A DNA stretch of 64,000 nt, from positions 2,976,001-3,040,000 of the forward strand of contig CAXXKX010000003.1 of assembly GCA_963676655.2 (NCBI GenBank). The letters are read 5' to 3'. Shown one piece after another: positions 53,497-63,038 of this stretch. The notes under the pieces are model-generated. The model had not been told where the DNA came from. It did no database searches and was given only the letters and a program-made list of their open reading frames with translations. Made by a program: the position numbers and the translations under genes. Position 1 is the stretch's first letter; the number at the start of each line of letters is the position of its first letter. Origin of the DNA: G963676655 sp963676655 (GTDB lineage: Bacteria > Verrucomicrobiota > Lentisphaeria > Victivallales > Victivallaceae).

Positions 53497-54960
53497 ATGA
53501 GAATCCTGTTTTTAGATTTGGATACGTTACGCCCTGACCATTTAGGCTGCTATGGTTATCAGCGGAACACTTCGCCCAATATTGACGCTGTGGCTGCGGA
53601 AGGAACGCGCTTCGACAACTATTACTGTTCCGATGCGCCGTGCCTTCCGTCCAGGGCCGCCCTGATGAGCGGACAATTCGGTATTCACACCGGCTGCATT
53701 AACCATGGCGGAATCAATGCGGACTTTCGCATTGAAGGCCATTCTCGCGGTTTTCAGGACAGATTGACAAGAACTAGTCTGCCAGGGCTGCTTCGCGGCG
53801 CCGGTTTAAGAACAGCCTCAATCAGTCCTTACGGCGAACGTCACTCCGCCTGGTGGTTTTACGCGGGGTTTAATGAAATTTACAATACCGGCAGGTGCGG
53901 CACTGAATCGGCCGAAGAGATATCTCCGGTAGCTCTTGACTGGATAGCACGCAACGGAGCTGAGGATAACTGGTTTCTTCATGTCAATTACTGGGACCCG
54001 CATACTCCTTATCGAGCCCCAAAAGACTTTGACAATCCGTTCAAAGATGATCCTTTACCGGAATGGATGAATCAGGAAATCATTGCGGAACACAATAAAG
54101 CTCCGGGAGGTCACAGCTCACGGGATATGAATATGTTCTCAGGAAGAGAAATGCCGAAATTTCCACGTCAGCCGGGAGAGGTGCGGGATATGGCCGGATT
54201 CCGGCGCATGATAGATGGTTATGATTGCGGAATTAAATACATGGATGAACACATCGGGCGTTTGTTTGACGCGCTCAAAGCCCAAGGAGCGTTCGACGAT
54301 TTGATCATTATTATCAGCTCGGACCACGGTGAAAATCTGGGGGAACTCAATTGTTATGGAGAACACGGCACTTCGGATTACATAACCCATCGAATTCCAA
54401 TGATCGTTCGCTGGCCGGGCAAAGGGAAAGCCGGACAGGTGGATAACAACCTGCACTATAATCTCGACCTGCTCCCAACTATGGCTGAAATGCTTGAAAA
54501 AAATTGCGCTCCGCATTGGGATGGAAAAAGTTATGCCGGAACATTGAAGTCAGGGGAAGAGTGCGGACGTGATTTCCTGGTATTGAGTCAATGCTGTCAC
54601 GGCTGTCAACGCTCAGTCAGGTTTGAAAATTGGCAGTACATCCGTACATATCACGATTTTTATCATCTCTATCCGCAAGAGATGTTGTTTAACATTGCAG
54701 ATGACCCGCATGAAACAATCAATCTGGCGGAAGAAAAACCGGAAATATGCGCAGAGGCGATCCGCAAATACCAAAGCTGGCATGATAATATGATGCAATC
54801 CATGGACAATCCAACGGATCCGCTTTGGGAAGTGATGAAAGACGGCGGGCCGTTCCACTCGCGCGGGGAGCTGGCTAAATATTGCAATCGGCTGGAAGAA
54901 ACAGACCGGAAATGGAGTATTGCAGAGTTAAAACAACGCCATCCAAAAGAATTCGAATAA
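53497..54960 (+). CDS. type I (formylglycine) sulfatase
   Basis: 487 aa. N-terminal 'LFLDLDTLRPDHLGCYGY' holds the metal Asp residues. 'APCLPSRAALMSG' is the C-x-P-S-R motif, with Cys49 as the formylglycine precursor. 'HVNYWDPHTPYRAP' and 'IIISSDHGENLGE' supply further metal and substrate residues. No signal peptide is seen, so a cytoplasmic location is likely; that is less usual than the secreted sulfatases of polysaccharide loci. Maturation needs an anaerobic sulfatase-maturing enzyme, not in the window. AGGAGAG lies before the ATG. It probably shares control with the UroD-like gene 250 bp upstream. Confidence 0.88.
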   Translation: MRILFLDLDTLRPDHLGCYGYQRNTSPNIDAVAAEGTRFDNYYCSDAPCLPSRAALMSGQFGIHTGCINHGGINADFRIEGHSRGFQDRLTRTSLPGLLRGAGLRTASISPYGERHSAWWFYAGFNEIYNTGRCGTESAEEISPVALDWIARNGAEDNWFLHVNYWDPHTPYRAPKDFDNPFKDDPLPEWMNQEIIAEHNKAPGGHSSRDMNMFSGREMPKFPRQPGEVRDMAGFRRMIDGYDCGIKYMDEHIGRLFDALKAQGAFDDLIIIISSDHGENLGELNCYGEHGTSDYITHRIPMIVRWPGKGKAGQVDNNLHYNLDLLPTMAEMLEKNCAPHWDGKSYAGTLKSGEECGRDFLVLSQCCHGCQRSVRFENWQYIRTYHDFYHLYPQEMLFNIADDPHETINLAEEKPEICAEAIRKYQSWHDNMMQSMDNPTDPLWEVMKDGGPFHSRGELAKYCNRLEETDRKWSIAELKQRHPKEFE

Positions 54961-55023
54961 TATGACAGGGCTATTGCGTGACGTGGTTATTTACGGTATT
55001 TCAGGCAGCTTTGTGGAAGCTGT

Positions 55024-55052
55024 AGGCCATCTCTCGATGAGAGCGGCCTTTT
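55024..55052 (+). terminator. rho-independent terminator of the sulfatase gene
   Basis: Stem AGGCC + CTCTC with GAGAG + GGCCT, triloop GAT, then TTTT (55049-55052). It lies 64 nt after the sulfatase stop. Confidence 0.8.
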
Positions 55053-55153
55053 CATAGTCTGAGTCTTAAATAATGAGTCCGATAAAGGTATTATCCTATC
55101 CGGGGATAATGTGGATACTATGAATAACTCAAAACAAAGAAAGAGACAGAAAA

Positions 55154-55201
55154 ATGAATGCCAAGAACAGTAAGAAATTCAATTATTTCACACTCATCTA
55201 A
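55154..55201 (+). pseudogene. prepilin-like gene truncated after FTLI
   Basis: ATG 55154 opens MNAKNSKKFNYFTLI then stop. This is the exact start of the prepilin N-terminal motif (FTLIELLVV...), broken after the Ile. The sequence that follows is intron-like, so the remainder of the gene was lost or displaced by that insertion. Confidence 0.65.
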
Positions 55202-55202
55202 C

Positions 55203-55560
55203 GTGTGCCTGGGTAAGGTATCACCTGCGAGCCGGTTGGAACGTACCGGTCACGCCAATTATCCATTTCAGGCGTGTAGTCTGCCTCCCATCGCAAGATG
55301 AAGTGGAGGGACAAAGTCACGAGAAGGGAAATCCGTAAGGAAGCCTCGTAAGCAGTCGGAGTGGCGAGACAAACGAACAGGCCGTAGGAAAACGAACGTC
55401 CGCAGGCATCGTAAAGGTGACATGGCGATAGTAGCTGTTAGAGCCATGGGTATTCGGTCAGACGAACCTCCGTTCGATGGGTGAAGTCCGATGGGAACGC
55501 TGAAGAAAATGGATAAAGGCAAGCGTTCCGCCGACGGTGTAAAAGGCGATGGCATGTTCA
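55203..55560 (+). mobile_element. group II intron 5' fragment
   Basis: Begins GTGTGCC, as bacterial group II introns do, and continues with GC-rich structured sequence of the domain I type (runs such as 'GCGAGACAAACGAACAGG', 'GGTGAAGTCCGATGGGAACG'). No reverse transcriptase frame or domain V/VI is found afterwards, so it is a decayed or truncated copy. Recognition is by sequence character; a covariance-model search would settle it. Confidence 0.6.
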
Positions 55561-55758
55561 GTTATAAGAGACAGCTTTACCTGTGTTATTCCAATGTCAG
55601 CGTCTGGCTATGTCAAGTGTTCATAAAAATTTTTCACATTAAGGAAATGAAAATATTTAATATAACTACTCTTAATTAAGTTAAATATTTTTTTATTTTG
55701 GCCTTGATTTTTTTAACTAATACGTATATATTTAATAGTATAATGGAGATTATTAATA

Positions 55759-56775
55759 ATGATAACGATGAAATGTATAGCAAAAGCAAGTGGGGTAAGC
55801 CAACCTACTGTGTCATTAATTTTGAACAATAAAAGCAGTAAAGTCAAGATTTCAGAAGCAACACGTTTACGCGTATTGGACGCAGCTAAAAAATTAGGAT
55901 ATTATCGCAATGAACAAGCTAGAGCAATGCGAACAGGAAGCAGTAAGGTGATTGCCGTCACCGGTGACTTTATGGACTATGCAATGCGGATATTTAACGG
56001 TATGGCTAAATCCGCTTATTCAAATGGCTATTCAATGAAAATCATTCCTAATCACGATGAAATAAGCATTGAAGAGATTGTGCGAATTGCTTGCGAAAAT
56101 CGAGTAGCCGGCATGCTGTGCGCGTCTATGCCCCAAAAAGATATTATTTTTTTGAGTGAGAGTCTCCAAAAATTTGATATTCCTTTAATCTTATTTGATA
56201 GCGGTTTTAAACTTGACAACTCTCCTGTGTCGTCAGTTCATTGCAATGAGCATCAAGGGGGGCGTCTTATTGCTGAACACCTTGAGCAACTCGGTCATAC
56301 TAATATTGCATATATTTCCTCATCGGCCGTTCATACTTATTGCGTTAACAGGTTTAATGGAATTAAAGATTACTTCGCTACTAATAAAAAAATTAAATTA
56401 TACACTTGCATTACCGATAAAGAAATCCAATTCACTCCCGCAGCCATACAACGTTTGGACCGACTATTTGATGAACATCCAGAAATTACCGCAGTTGCAT
56501 GCGCGTCAGACCATCCTGCAATTAAAATGATTCGTTACTTTCATGAAAGGAACCTAAAAGTACCTCAAGATATATCAGTTACGGGCTTTGGAGACATGAT
56601 GGCGAGCCAAGTTATGGTACCGGCACTGACGACTATTTCACAACCGTTTGAATTACTAGGTAAGAAAAGCTTTGATATGATGGTCAAAACAATTGAAACT
56701 AAAAAAATGGTCGAAAATGTAACTTTGGATGTTGAATTGAAAATTAGAGAATCTACACAAAGAATAGCAAAATGA
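55759..56775 (+). CDS. LacI family transcriptional regulator
   Basis: 338 aa. The N-terminal LacI helix-turn-helix 'MKCIAKASGVSQPTVSLILNN' and hinge ('RLRVLDAAKKLGYYRNEQARAMRTG') precede a periplasmic-binding-protein-like sensor ('VIAVTG', 'GMLCASMP', 'GGRLIAEHLEQLGHTNIAYI', 'VPALTTISQPFELLG'). The first ATG is used; GGAG is 10 nt upstream, though the conserved domain starts near Met4. It precedes a prepilin-like and a GH20-like gene and probably controls them in response to a sugar. Confidence 0.9.
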   Translation: MITMKCIAKASGVSQPTVSLILNNKSSKVKISEATRLRVLDAAKKLGYYRNEQARAMRTGSSKVIAVTGDFMDYAMRIFNGMAKSAYSNGYSMKIIPNHDEISIEEIVRIACENRVAGMLCASMPQKDIIFLSESLQKFDIPLILFDSGFKLDNSPVSSVHCNEHQGGRLIAEHLEQLGHTNIAYISSSAVHTYCVNRFNGIKDYFATNKKIKLYTCITDKEIQFTPAAIQRLDRLFDEHPEITAVACASDHPAIKMIRYFHERNLKVPQDISVTGFGDMMASQVMVPALTTISQPFELLGKKSFDMMVKTIETKKMVENVTLDVELKIRESTQRIAK

Positions 56776-56881
56776 AAGGAAGTTATGGAAAGGTTCAAAT
56801 TGATGGCCTGAGAATTTATCATTTTTTCATGGAAAAATTAACTTTATGAAACTAGTGGTTTGCAAAAAAAGGAGAATAAAA

Positions 56882-57520
56882 ATGCAAAAGAAGCTTTTTA
56901 CACTAATAGAATTACTTGTAGTTATAGCAATTATAGCAATACTCGCTGCAATGCTGCTTCCGGCTTTAAACAAGGCTCGAGCAAAAGCTCAGAGAATAAC
57001 TTGCGCTAATAATATGAAGCAGATAGGAATAGGAAGTTTTTCCTATTTAGACGATAATGATGGATTTATGATTCGAGCTACTGTTAATAACAATGCTAAT
57101 CTAGTTGGCCGATGGGATGTTGTCATGATTCGTTCAGGTTACCTGGGAGCATCTGACAAAGCCTATGTATATTATCATGCATACAAGAAGGAAATACTTC
57201 GTTGCAGTCCCGTTGCAAAAATCTTCAACAGAATTGATTATTCTACTTATGTTGCAACTATCAATTTTCCTCCTTGCAGTTTTTCAGGATATTATTGGCG
57301 AAAAATCAATAAAACTCCGTCAGATATGCTATTTTTTGTTGAGCAGAGTCAATCAGGTAATGTTGCATACAGAAACTATCCTGATGGGCTTTCTCCAAAT
57401 TACTGTAAGATTTCTAATATTCACAGTAATGGCACTAATGCGCTCTATGTTGGAGGAAATGTGACTTTTATTAAAAAAGCTGAACTAGTCGCAACTCCAA
57501 AACTTTGGAGCGGAAATTAA
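56882..57520 (+). CDS. prepilin-type N-terminal cleavage/methylation protein
   Basis: 212 aa. 'KKLFTLIELLVVIAIIAILA' then 'AMLLPALNKARAKAQRITC' is the canonical prepilin-like N-terminus. The C-terminal H-X9-DG signature is recognisable but degenerate: 'HSNGTNALYVGGNVTF' has Gly-Gly where Asp-Gly is usual. ATG 56882 is fixed by AAAGGAG. It lies between the LacI regulator and the GH20-like gene, the order often seen in Lentisphaerota. Confidence 0.85.
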   Translation: MQKKLFTLIELLVVIAIIAILAAMLLPALNKARAKAQRITCANNMKQIGIGSFSYLDDNDGFMIRATVNNNANLVGRWDVVMIRSGYLGASDKAYVYYHAYKKEILRCSPVAKIFNRIDYSTYVATINFPPCSFSGYYWRKINKTPSDMLFFVEQSQSGNVAYRNYPDGLSPNYCKISNIHSNGTNALYVGGNVTFIKKAELVATPKLWSGN

Positions 57521-58283
57521 TATTCTCCAATAATTTTAATTAATTAGATAAGTTAGTGATATGGCTACAGTGACATAAGGCAGTATTGAGGTAATGCCAA
57601 TCATGTTGTCGATCAATCAACCGCTGAACAGGCATCTCAGTTCACAGGATTCTTGGCGCCCAAAAGTGGAAGCGATTCTCGACCGACTCCTCAATGAAGC
57701 GTCTGGGCGTTACATCACGCGAAGCCCGGAAATTGTCTGAGGACAACAGTAACCGTCGACTTATACCCGAAGGGCCTCATATTAAAACCAATGTAGCATC
57801 CGTAGCTGAAAGCCGAAGAGTTGTTGCGTAATGTCGGCAAGCGGAGCATAAATGATATTCATAAAAACACCGAAAGAACCGAAAAAGTCAACATTAAAAA
57901 CGTAATCTTGGGGACTATATAAAGTAGTAATACCACTTTGCATTCAAAAATGGTAAGTATTTAGCCTGACAAAGTTGAGGCTAAAAAAAACGAATGGTAA
58001 TGAGATTGGAAAACGGATAAAAACAGGCGTAAGAAAAAAAATCAATAAATTTTTTTCAGAGTTAAAACCATAAACATGAAATAACCCCAAAAGAGACATC
58101 ATCAATGACCAATACAAAGAAAAATAACCTAAAACATTACCAAAAATGCAATAATGTAGCGCAACCGTCTCGGTTGCGTATATGCTCAAGCTTAAGGCAA
58201 AAATTGTGATATAATCTAATTAACTTTTTTAGCGTTAATGAAAATTTTTCGAAAAACCTTAATAACTTAGCAATGGAGGCAGT
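57521..58283. other. intergenic region with GC-rich remnant
   Basis: About 760 bp. A GC-richer block (about 57600-57850) contains a 45-codon frame (57603-57740, ending SPEIV) that reads like coding sequence but has no start signal or family; it may be a decayed insertion. The rest is AT-rich. The GGAGG ribosome site of the next gene is at 58274-58278. Confidence 0.45.
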
Positions 58284-61200
58284 ATGAATCTACAAACGGT
58301 TCAATACAGTCGGTCTGAAAAAAATACGGATTTTTTTCAGTGGAAGCAATTTTTTAACACTAAACATTATTACAAATTGGAAAAATCACGTGTGCCCAAA
58401 AGTGTTTGGCTCGTTGTCATTAGTTTGACATTGATTTTTTGTATAGTCGGTCATGCCGATGAGGCGGAAACTAAAAAAGGATCTGGAAACCTGGTGAAAA
58501 ATGGCGCCTTTGATGCCGGACTCAAGTTCTGGAGAACCAATAGCAACGATAAATGCGGTACATTTAAAGTGTTTGACAACAGCCTTAATATTACCCGGAC
58601 AAAAACCTGGTCTTTTCTTCGTGCTTATCAGGATATCAGCGTAAAAGCGGATTGGAGATATTGTCTGCGGTATAGAGCAAAAAGTGACAATGGAGCAAGG
58701 GCCAGCGCCTGGATTAATTTCAGAGAAAAAGGTGGAGTCTGGAAAAAAGGTGAAGATAATATAGTATATTTGAAAGAAACTGACTCAGTATCCTGGAAGG
58801 CAAGTATGCGTAATTTCTCAACTGGTAAAAATATTGATAAAATTAGGATTAACCTGGGAATCAACGGAAAACATACGGGGACAGCCAGTTTTGATGATAT
58901 AGTAATCTCTGCACTTCCTGAAACATTTAATATTTGTGTGCCCAAGTTAGGAGCTGATATTGCAATTGATGGCAAATTGGAAGATTCTGCCTGGTTAAAC
59001 GCAGTCAAGCTTGATGATTTTAGAATTCTCGGATTTCCCAGTAAAAAAGCTTATCCCAAAACTGAGGTATTATTAGGTATTTATGGTGAAAACTTATTGA
59101 TTGCTTATCGCTTATTGGAACCGGGTATGAACAAAATACTTATGTCGAAAGTAGAAACCACCAACCTTCATAATGATGACTGCGTGCAGACGTTTATAGG
59201 CTCTAATAGTGATAATTATTTTCAATTTATTGTTAATCCCAAAGGAATAAAAAGGGTTAATTGTTTTACTCCAAAAGGAAAATTTGCGCAAAATTGGTAT
59301 TCAGAAGAAAAAAAAGAATTTCCAGGAGCATGGTATGCTGCCGCTCATCAAACAAACAATGGCTGGTCAGTTGAAATGAAAATCCCATTGAAGTCATTAC
59401 TTATTGGTTCAGAAGCACAAAAAAAGAAATGCCTTTATATGAATTTTGCCCGTCATAGAAACCAGGGAACAGTTAAATACTCTAATTGGGCAAGATTGAC
59501 CGGTAAAAGTTTACTTGCTCCGGGCCAGTTTGTTCGGGTTAAATTGGCGTCAATTCCAAACGTTGCCAGAAATTCCCAAGGTGTGATTAGTCAAGAACCA
59601 TGTCCGCTTCGCTTTACTAAGCAACTGAAAGCGCCTGAATGGCCGTTCGTTGGAAAACCAATTAGTATAGTTTGGGGAGCAGGTAAAATAGCTTTACCAA
59701 GCAATTTAAAATTTATTGAAAGAGGACTTTCGATCGATTCAGGGGTAAAGGAACTGGTTGAAAAAGGAGTTTGTGTAAAAGCCCAAAGTAAAATGGTTCT
59801 CAATGTCACATCTTCTTTAGGACTTGTAGAAAGCGGTCAATTATCAGGCCTGTCATTACATGAACAAAATTTGTTGAAAAGCGAGGAAGCTTTCAAACTT
59901 TCAATAAGCAAGTCCGGTATATCAATAATCGGGAACAGTAAGAATGGTGTTTTAAGGGGATTTGCCACTATAGCGCTACTTGGAAGCGCCGCCAAAAGTA
60001 AGTCGGAGACAGCATTGCCAAATATGACAGTTTATGACGCTCCTAGACTCTCATTCAGGGGAATGATATTCGGCCCCGCAAATCCAAAGGCGCTGGAGTG
60101 GCAAATTGATATTGCTTATCTTTTACGTATGAATGCAGTATTTCCGATAGTTTTTGCCTACATGGGCAAGACTCCGTTTCCGTTTGACAGCCATCTTGAC
60201 ATTGGAGACAATCGCAGTACAAAGACAGAATGGAGCAAATTGAGCAAATATGCAAAAGCCCGTGGTATCAAACTTATTCCATTCCATCACGCCTGGACGA
60301 AAGCCGGCTATATCCTAAGTAATCCTAGATATCAACATTTGGCTGTTAGCCCGGTCTTGGGTGCTAAACCATATGCAAAAAACTTCTGTGTTTCCAATCC
60401 AGATTCAGAGAAACTCGTCAATGATTTGCTTGGTGAATTGGCTGATACAATAAAGCCACCTGGTATATTAATAGGGCAAGATGAAATCCACTTTAGTGAC
60501 ATGAATACACATCCACTGGATGTCAAGCGAGGCTTGACCCGTTGGCAATACGTCCTGGAAACATCTCAGAAAGCGCATGACTTTTTAAAGGGGAAAAATG
60601 TCACAATGTATATGTGGGCGGATATGCTTGATCCTTATCAGAACGGAAATTGTCTTGAGCTTTCCGGATCTAAACTGCTGGAGAAATTTCCACGAGATAT
60701 TGTCATGATGTATTGGGAATATCATTCGTCTCCATACAAATTTCTAAAAATTATGATTGACTCTGGTTTTCCCGTCATCGGATGTTCTTGGTTTAGATTG
60801 GATAACGTTTCGTCTCTCATTAAAACCGTCTATGAAAACAAAGGACTTGGTTATTGTTGCACCGTTTGGAATACTACGTATCCAAAGGAGTTGTCACCAA
60901 ATTTAGCTGCAGCTATATCGCTAGGGGCATATTTGTCATGGTCTCCAGAGAATTGCAACTTAGAACGGTTTCCATTTCTTCCAACTGAACTTTATCGACA
61001 AGCAGCATTCCGATATGGTTGCGAATTACCGTATGCCAGCAAATCACTGCAAATAAAAGCGCCGATAAAATGTTCTGAAGGCAAGCAATTAGTTAAAGAT
61101 TTGGGATTTCCGGCAAATTGCGAACTGAACTTCCTTAAAAAAGTTGCTTTTACCAATTATCGCGGTGTGTATATTAAGTCTTTTCAGAAAGCTGGAAAAC

Positions 61201-61625
61201 CTGTTGGCATTGTTGTCAAACCTAAAGGCAAAACTATTTCTCTGCCACTTTCTGGGAAAGCAAAATATCTAACCCTGTTGCATTGTGTAAACAAACAGGA
61301 TGTACGCATGAGTTTGAATACCGCCAAGAGTAATGTTTATAATAAGAATAAGACGCCAGGTTATTACGTTTTGCATTATAAAGATGGGACTGAAGCTCGT
61401 CTTAAATTAAGATTCCGTTATCATGTAAATGACTGGAATGACGAAGTCCCTGCGACATTCACAGATCCCGGACTCTTTGGTGTTGTCAACAATCACCTTC
61501 AAGTTAATATTCCAACTTACACTTGGATCAATCCCCATCCAAATAAAGAGCTAAGCTGTATTGAGTTAGTGCCAGGTAATCTTGAGGAGGTGAACTTAAT
61601 ATTATTGGGGATTTCCGTTGATTGA
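58284..61625 (+). CDS. exported GH20-like glycoside hydrolase with carbohydrate-binding domains
   Basis: 1113 aa. A 40-residue N-terminal extension precedes a signal helix (VWLVVISLTLIFCIVG). Residues about 65-210 are a CBM4/9-like jelly roll (NLVKNGAFDAGLKFW). About 215-420 is a CBM9-like domain (IDGKLEDSAW ... WSVEMKIPLKSL). About 440-590 is a GH20 N-terminal-like domain. The TIM barrel (about 590-950) contains 'GQDEIHF', the Asp-Glu pair expected of GH20 hexosaminidase-type catalysis. Expected substrate: amino-sugar-containing glycans, outside the cytoplasm. GGAGG sets the start. It is preceded by LacI and prepilin genes. Confidence 0.75.
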   Translation: MNLQTVQYSRSEKNTDFFQWKQFFNTKHYYKLEKSRVPKSVWLVVISLTLIFCIVGHADEAETKKGSGNLVKNGAFDAGLKFWRTNSNDKCGTFKVFDNSLNITRTKTWSFLRAYQDISVKADWRYCLRYRAKSDNGARASAWINFREKGGVWKKGEDNIVYLKETDSVSWKASMRNFSTGKNIDKIRINLGINGKHTGTASFDDIVISALPETFNICVPKLGADIAIDGKLEDSAWLNAVKLDDFRILGFPSKKAYPKTEVLLGIYGENLLIAYRLLEPGMNKILMSKVETTNLHNDDCVQTFIGSNSDNYFQFIVNPKGIKRVNCFTPKGKFAQNWYSEEKKEFPGAWYAAAHQTNNGWSVEMKIPLKSLLIGSEAQKKKCLYMNFARHRNQGTVKYSNWARLTGKSLLAPGQFVRVKLASIPNVARNSQGVISQEPCPLRFTKQLKAPEWPFVGKPISIVWGAGKIALPSNLKFIERGLSIDSGVKELVEKGVCVKAQSKMVLNVTSSLGLVESGQLSGLSLHEQNLLKSEEAFKLSISKSGISIIGNSKNGVLRGFATIALLGSAAKSKSETALPNMTVYDAPRLSFRGMIFGPANPKALEWQIDIAYLLRMNAVFPIVFAYMGKTPFPFDSHLDIGDNRSTKTEWSKLSKYAKARGIKLIPFHHAWTKAGYILSNPRYQHLAVSPVLGAKPYAKNFCVSNPDSEKLVNDLLGELADTIKPPGILIGQDEIHFSDMNTHPLDVKRGLTRWQYVLETSQKAHDFLKGKNVTMYMWADMLDPYQNGNCLELSGSKLLEKFPRDIVMMYWEYHSSPYKFLKIMIDSGFPVIGCSWFRLDNVSSLIKTVYENKGLGYCCTVWNTTYPKELSPNLAAAISLGAYLSWSPENCNLERFPFLPTELYRQAAFRYGCELPYASKSLQIKAPIKCSEGKQLVKDLGFPANCELNFLKKVAFTNYRGVYIKSFQKAGKPVGIVVKPKGKTISLPLSGKAKYLTLLHCVNKQDVRMSLNTAKSNVYNKNKTPGYYVLHYKDGTEARLKLRFRYHVNDWNDEVPATFTDPGLFGVVNNHLQVNIPTYTWINPHPNKELSCIELVPGNLEEVNLILLGISVD

Positions 61626-61688
61626 TTTGATAGTTGTAATGTTATGATTCGTGCGAAATAGAAGCTTTCGCTTGATAGTCGACTATTA

Positions 61689-62903
61689 CTAGTATAATGT
61701 CATGCTTGAAATGTCGTTTAAATATGATATAGTATCTTCAATTTAAATTATTGGATGTAGTTATGTCTTACACGGTCACATTAACGGAAGAAGAACGAGC
61801 AGAATTAAAAAACATTACAGCGAAAGGCAACCATAAAAGTCAAAAGGTTCTGAATTGCTTAATATTATTGAACTGTGACCGTGGGGAATATCAGGATAAA
61901 CATTCATGCAATGAAGATATAGCTAACATTTTGGGAATCAGTCAAAGAAAGATAAACAGAGTAAAAAAACGTTTTGTTGAAGAAGGCATTGAGGTTGCAA
62001 TCAACGGCCACAAGAGCAGCAGGGTCTATAAAAAGATGGTTGATGGAGACCTCGAGGCTCGTCTTATAGCGATGAGTTGCAGCGAGCCGCCTGAAGGTTT
62101 TTCCCGATGGTCTTTAAGGCTTTTAGCCGACAAGACAGTTGAGCTTGAATACACCGACAACATTTCGTATGAAACCGTTCGCCGGGTTTTAAAAAAACGA
62201 AATAAAAACCTGGAAAAAACAAGGCTGGGTAATTCCTCCTGAGCAAAATAGTGATTTTGTCGCTTCAATGGAGCGGGTGTTACAGGTTTACAAGCGTCCA
62301 TACAATCCGGCATATCCTGTTGTTTGCATGGACGAAATCCCAAAACAGTTGATTGGACAAATTGCGACGCCAGTCCCGGTTGGGCCTGGAAGGCTGGCAA
62401 GAGAAGATTATGAATATAAGCGAAATGGAGTATGCAATATTTTCATGGCCTGCGAACCACTCGCAGGTTGAAGAATAGTAAAAACAACCGAAAAGAAGAA
62501 AAAATACGATTGGGCCGTTTTCATAAATCAAATTGCTCAGAACTATCCCGAGGCAACAAAGATTACGCTTGTTATGGATAATTATGGAACACATAAATCT
62601 GGTGCCCTATATGAAGCTTTTGCCCCGAAGGAAGCCTTTGAGTTGTTCAATCGCTTTGAGTTTGTTTATACGCCAAAGCATGGTAGTTGGCTGAATATGG
62701 CAGAACTCGAGCTTAATGTTTTGATATCACAATGTCTTAGCAGGAGAATCGATAATATTGAGGATGTGCGCAAGGAGGTAGAAGCCTGGCAAAAACACAG
62801 AAATAACAAGAAATACAAAGTAAATTGGCAGTTTACAACAGAGGACGCACGGATAAAACTAAAACGGCTTTATCCGACATTAGAGGATTGACATGACACT
62901 AGG
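61689..62903 (+). mobile_element. IS630-family element, decayed
   Basis: CTAGTATAATGTCA (61689-61702) and the complement of the right end (62890-62903, reading CTAGTGTCATGTCA) match at 12 of 14 positions and flank the disrupted transposase. The repeats begin right outside the coding region, as in IS630 elements. Confidence 0.7.
61763..62891 (+). pseudogene. IS630-family transposase with frameshift and nonsense codon
   Basis: The N-terminal part (61763-62242) has the HTH ('NEDIANILGISQRKINRVKKRF') and the conserved 'SYETVRRVLKK'. The rest continues in another frame from about 62212 ('PEQNSDFVASMERVLQVY ... VVCMDEIPKQL', the first Asp; 'LVMDNYGTHKS', the second; 'YTPKHGSWLNMAELELNVL', the Glu). 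A +1 shift at an A6 run (62214-62219) and a TGA in place of the expected Trp at about 62469 separate the pieces. The A-run could be a programmed shift site, but the nonsense codon indicates decay. Confidence 0.8.
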
Positions 62904-62990
62904 TGACATGTGTCCTGCGGATGCCGTGCTTCACGCCGCCAGGGTAGCAAGGTATATTGATTCACAGAAAACGGCCATATCTAAAAAACT

Positions 62991-63007
62991 CCCCGGAGCA
63001 GGGAGGT
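62991..63007 (+). terminator. short CTCCC/GGGAG hairpin
   Basis: CTCCC (62991-62995) pairs with GGGAG (63003-63007) in the gap between the IS630 remnant and the IS982 transposase. Weak, with no long U-tract. Confidence 0.35.
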
Positions 63008-63038
63008 AATTTACTAATTAACGCCGTGTGCAAGTTTT

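Larger units (their letters stand above)
55053..55758 (+). other. intergenic: hairpin, broken prepilin start and intron fragment
   Basis: About 700 bp without an intact gene. It holds a small hairpin ATTATCC/GGATAAT (about 55091-55111), the first 15 codons of a prepilin-like gene (55154-55201), a group II intron-like 5' segment (55203 to about 55560) and an AT-rich stretch before the LacI gene. Confidence 0.6.

Noticed and set aside
55203..55560. Considered as an rRNA or tmRNA fragment because of its structured, GC-rich sequence
   Set aside because: The start GTGTGCC and overall character fit a group II intron domain I better, and no rRNA signature segments are present.
57944..58189. 81-codon hydrophobic frame on the minus strand
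   Set aside because: AT-rich region gives Leu/Phe-rich translations by chance; no ribosome site.
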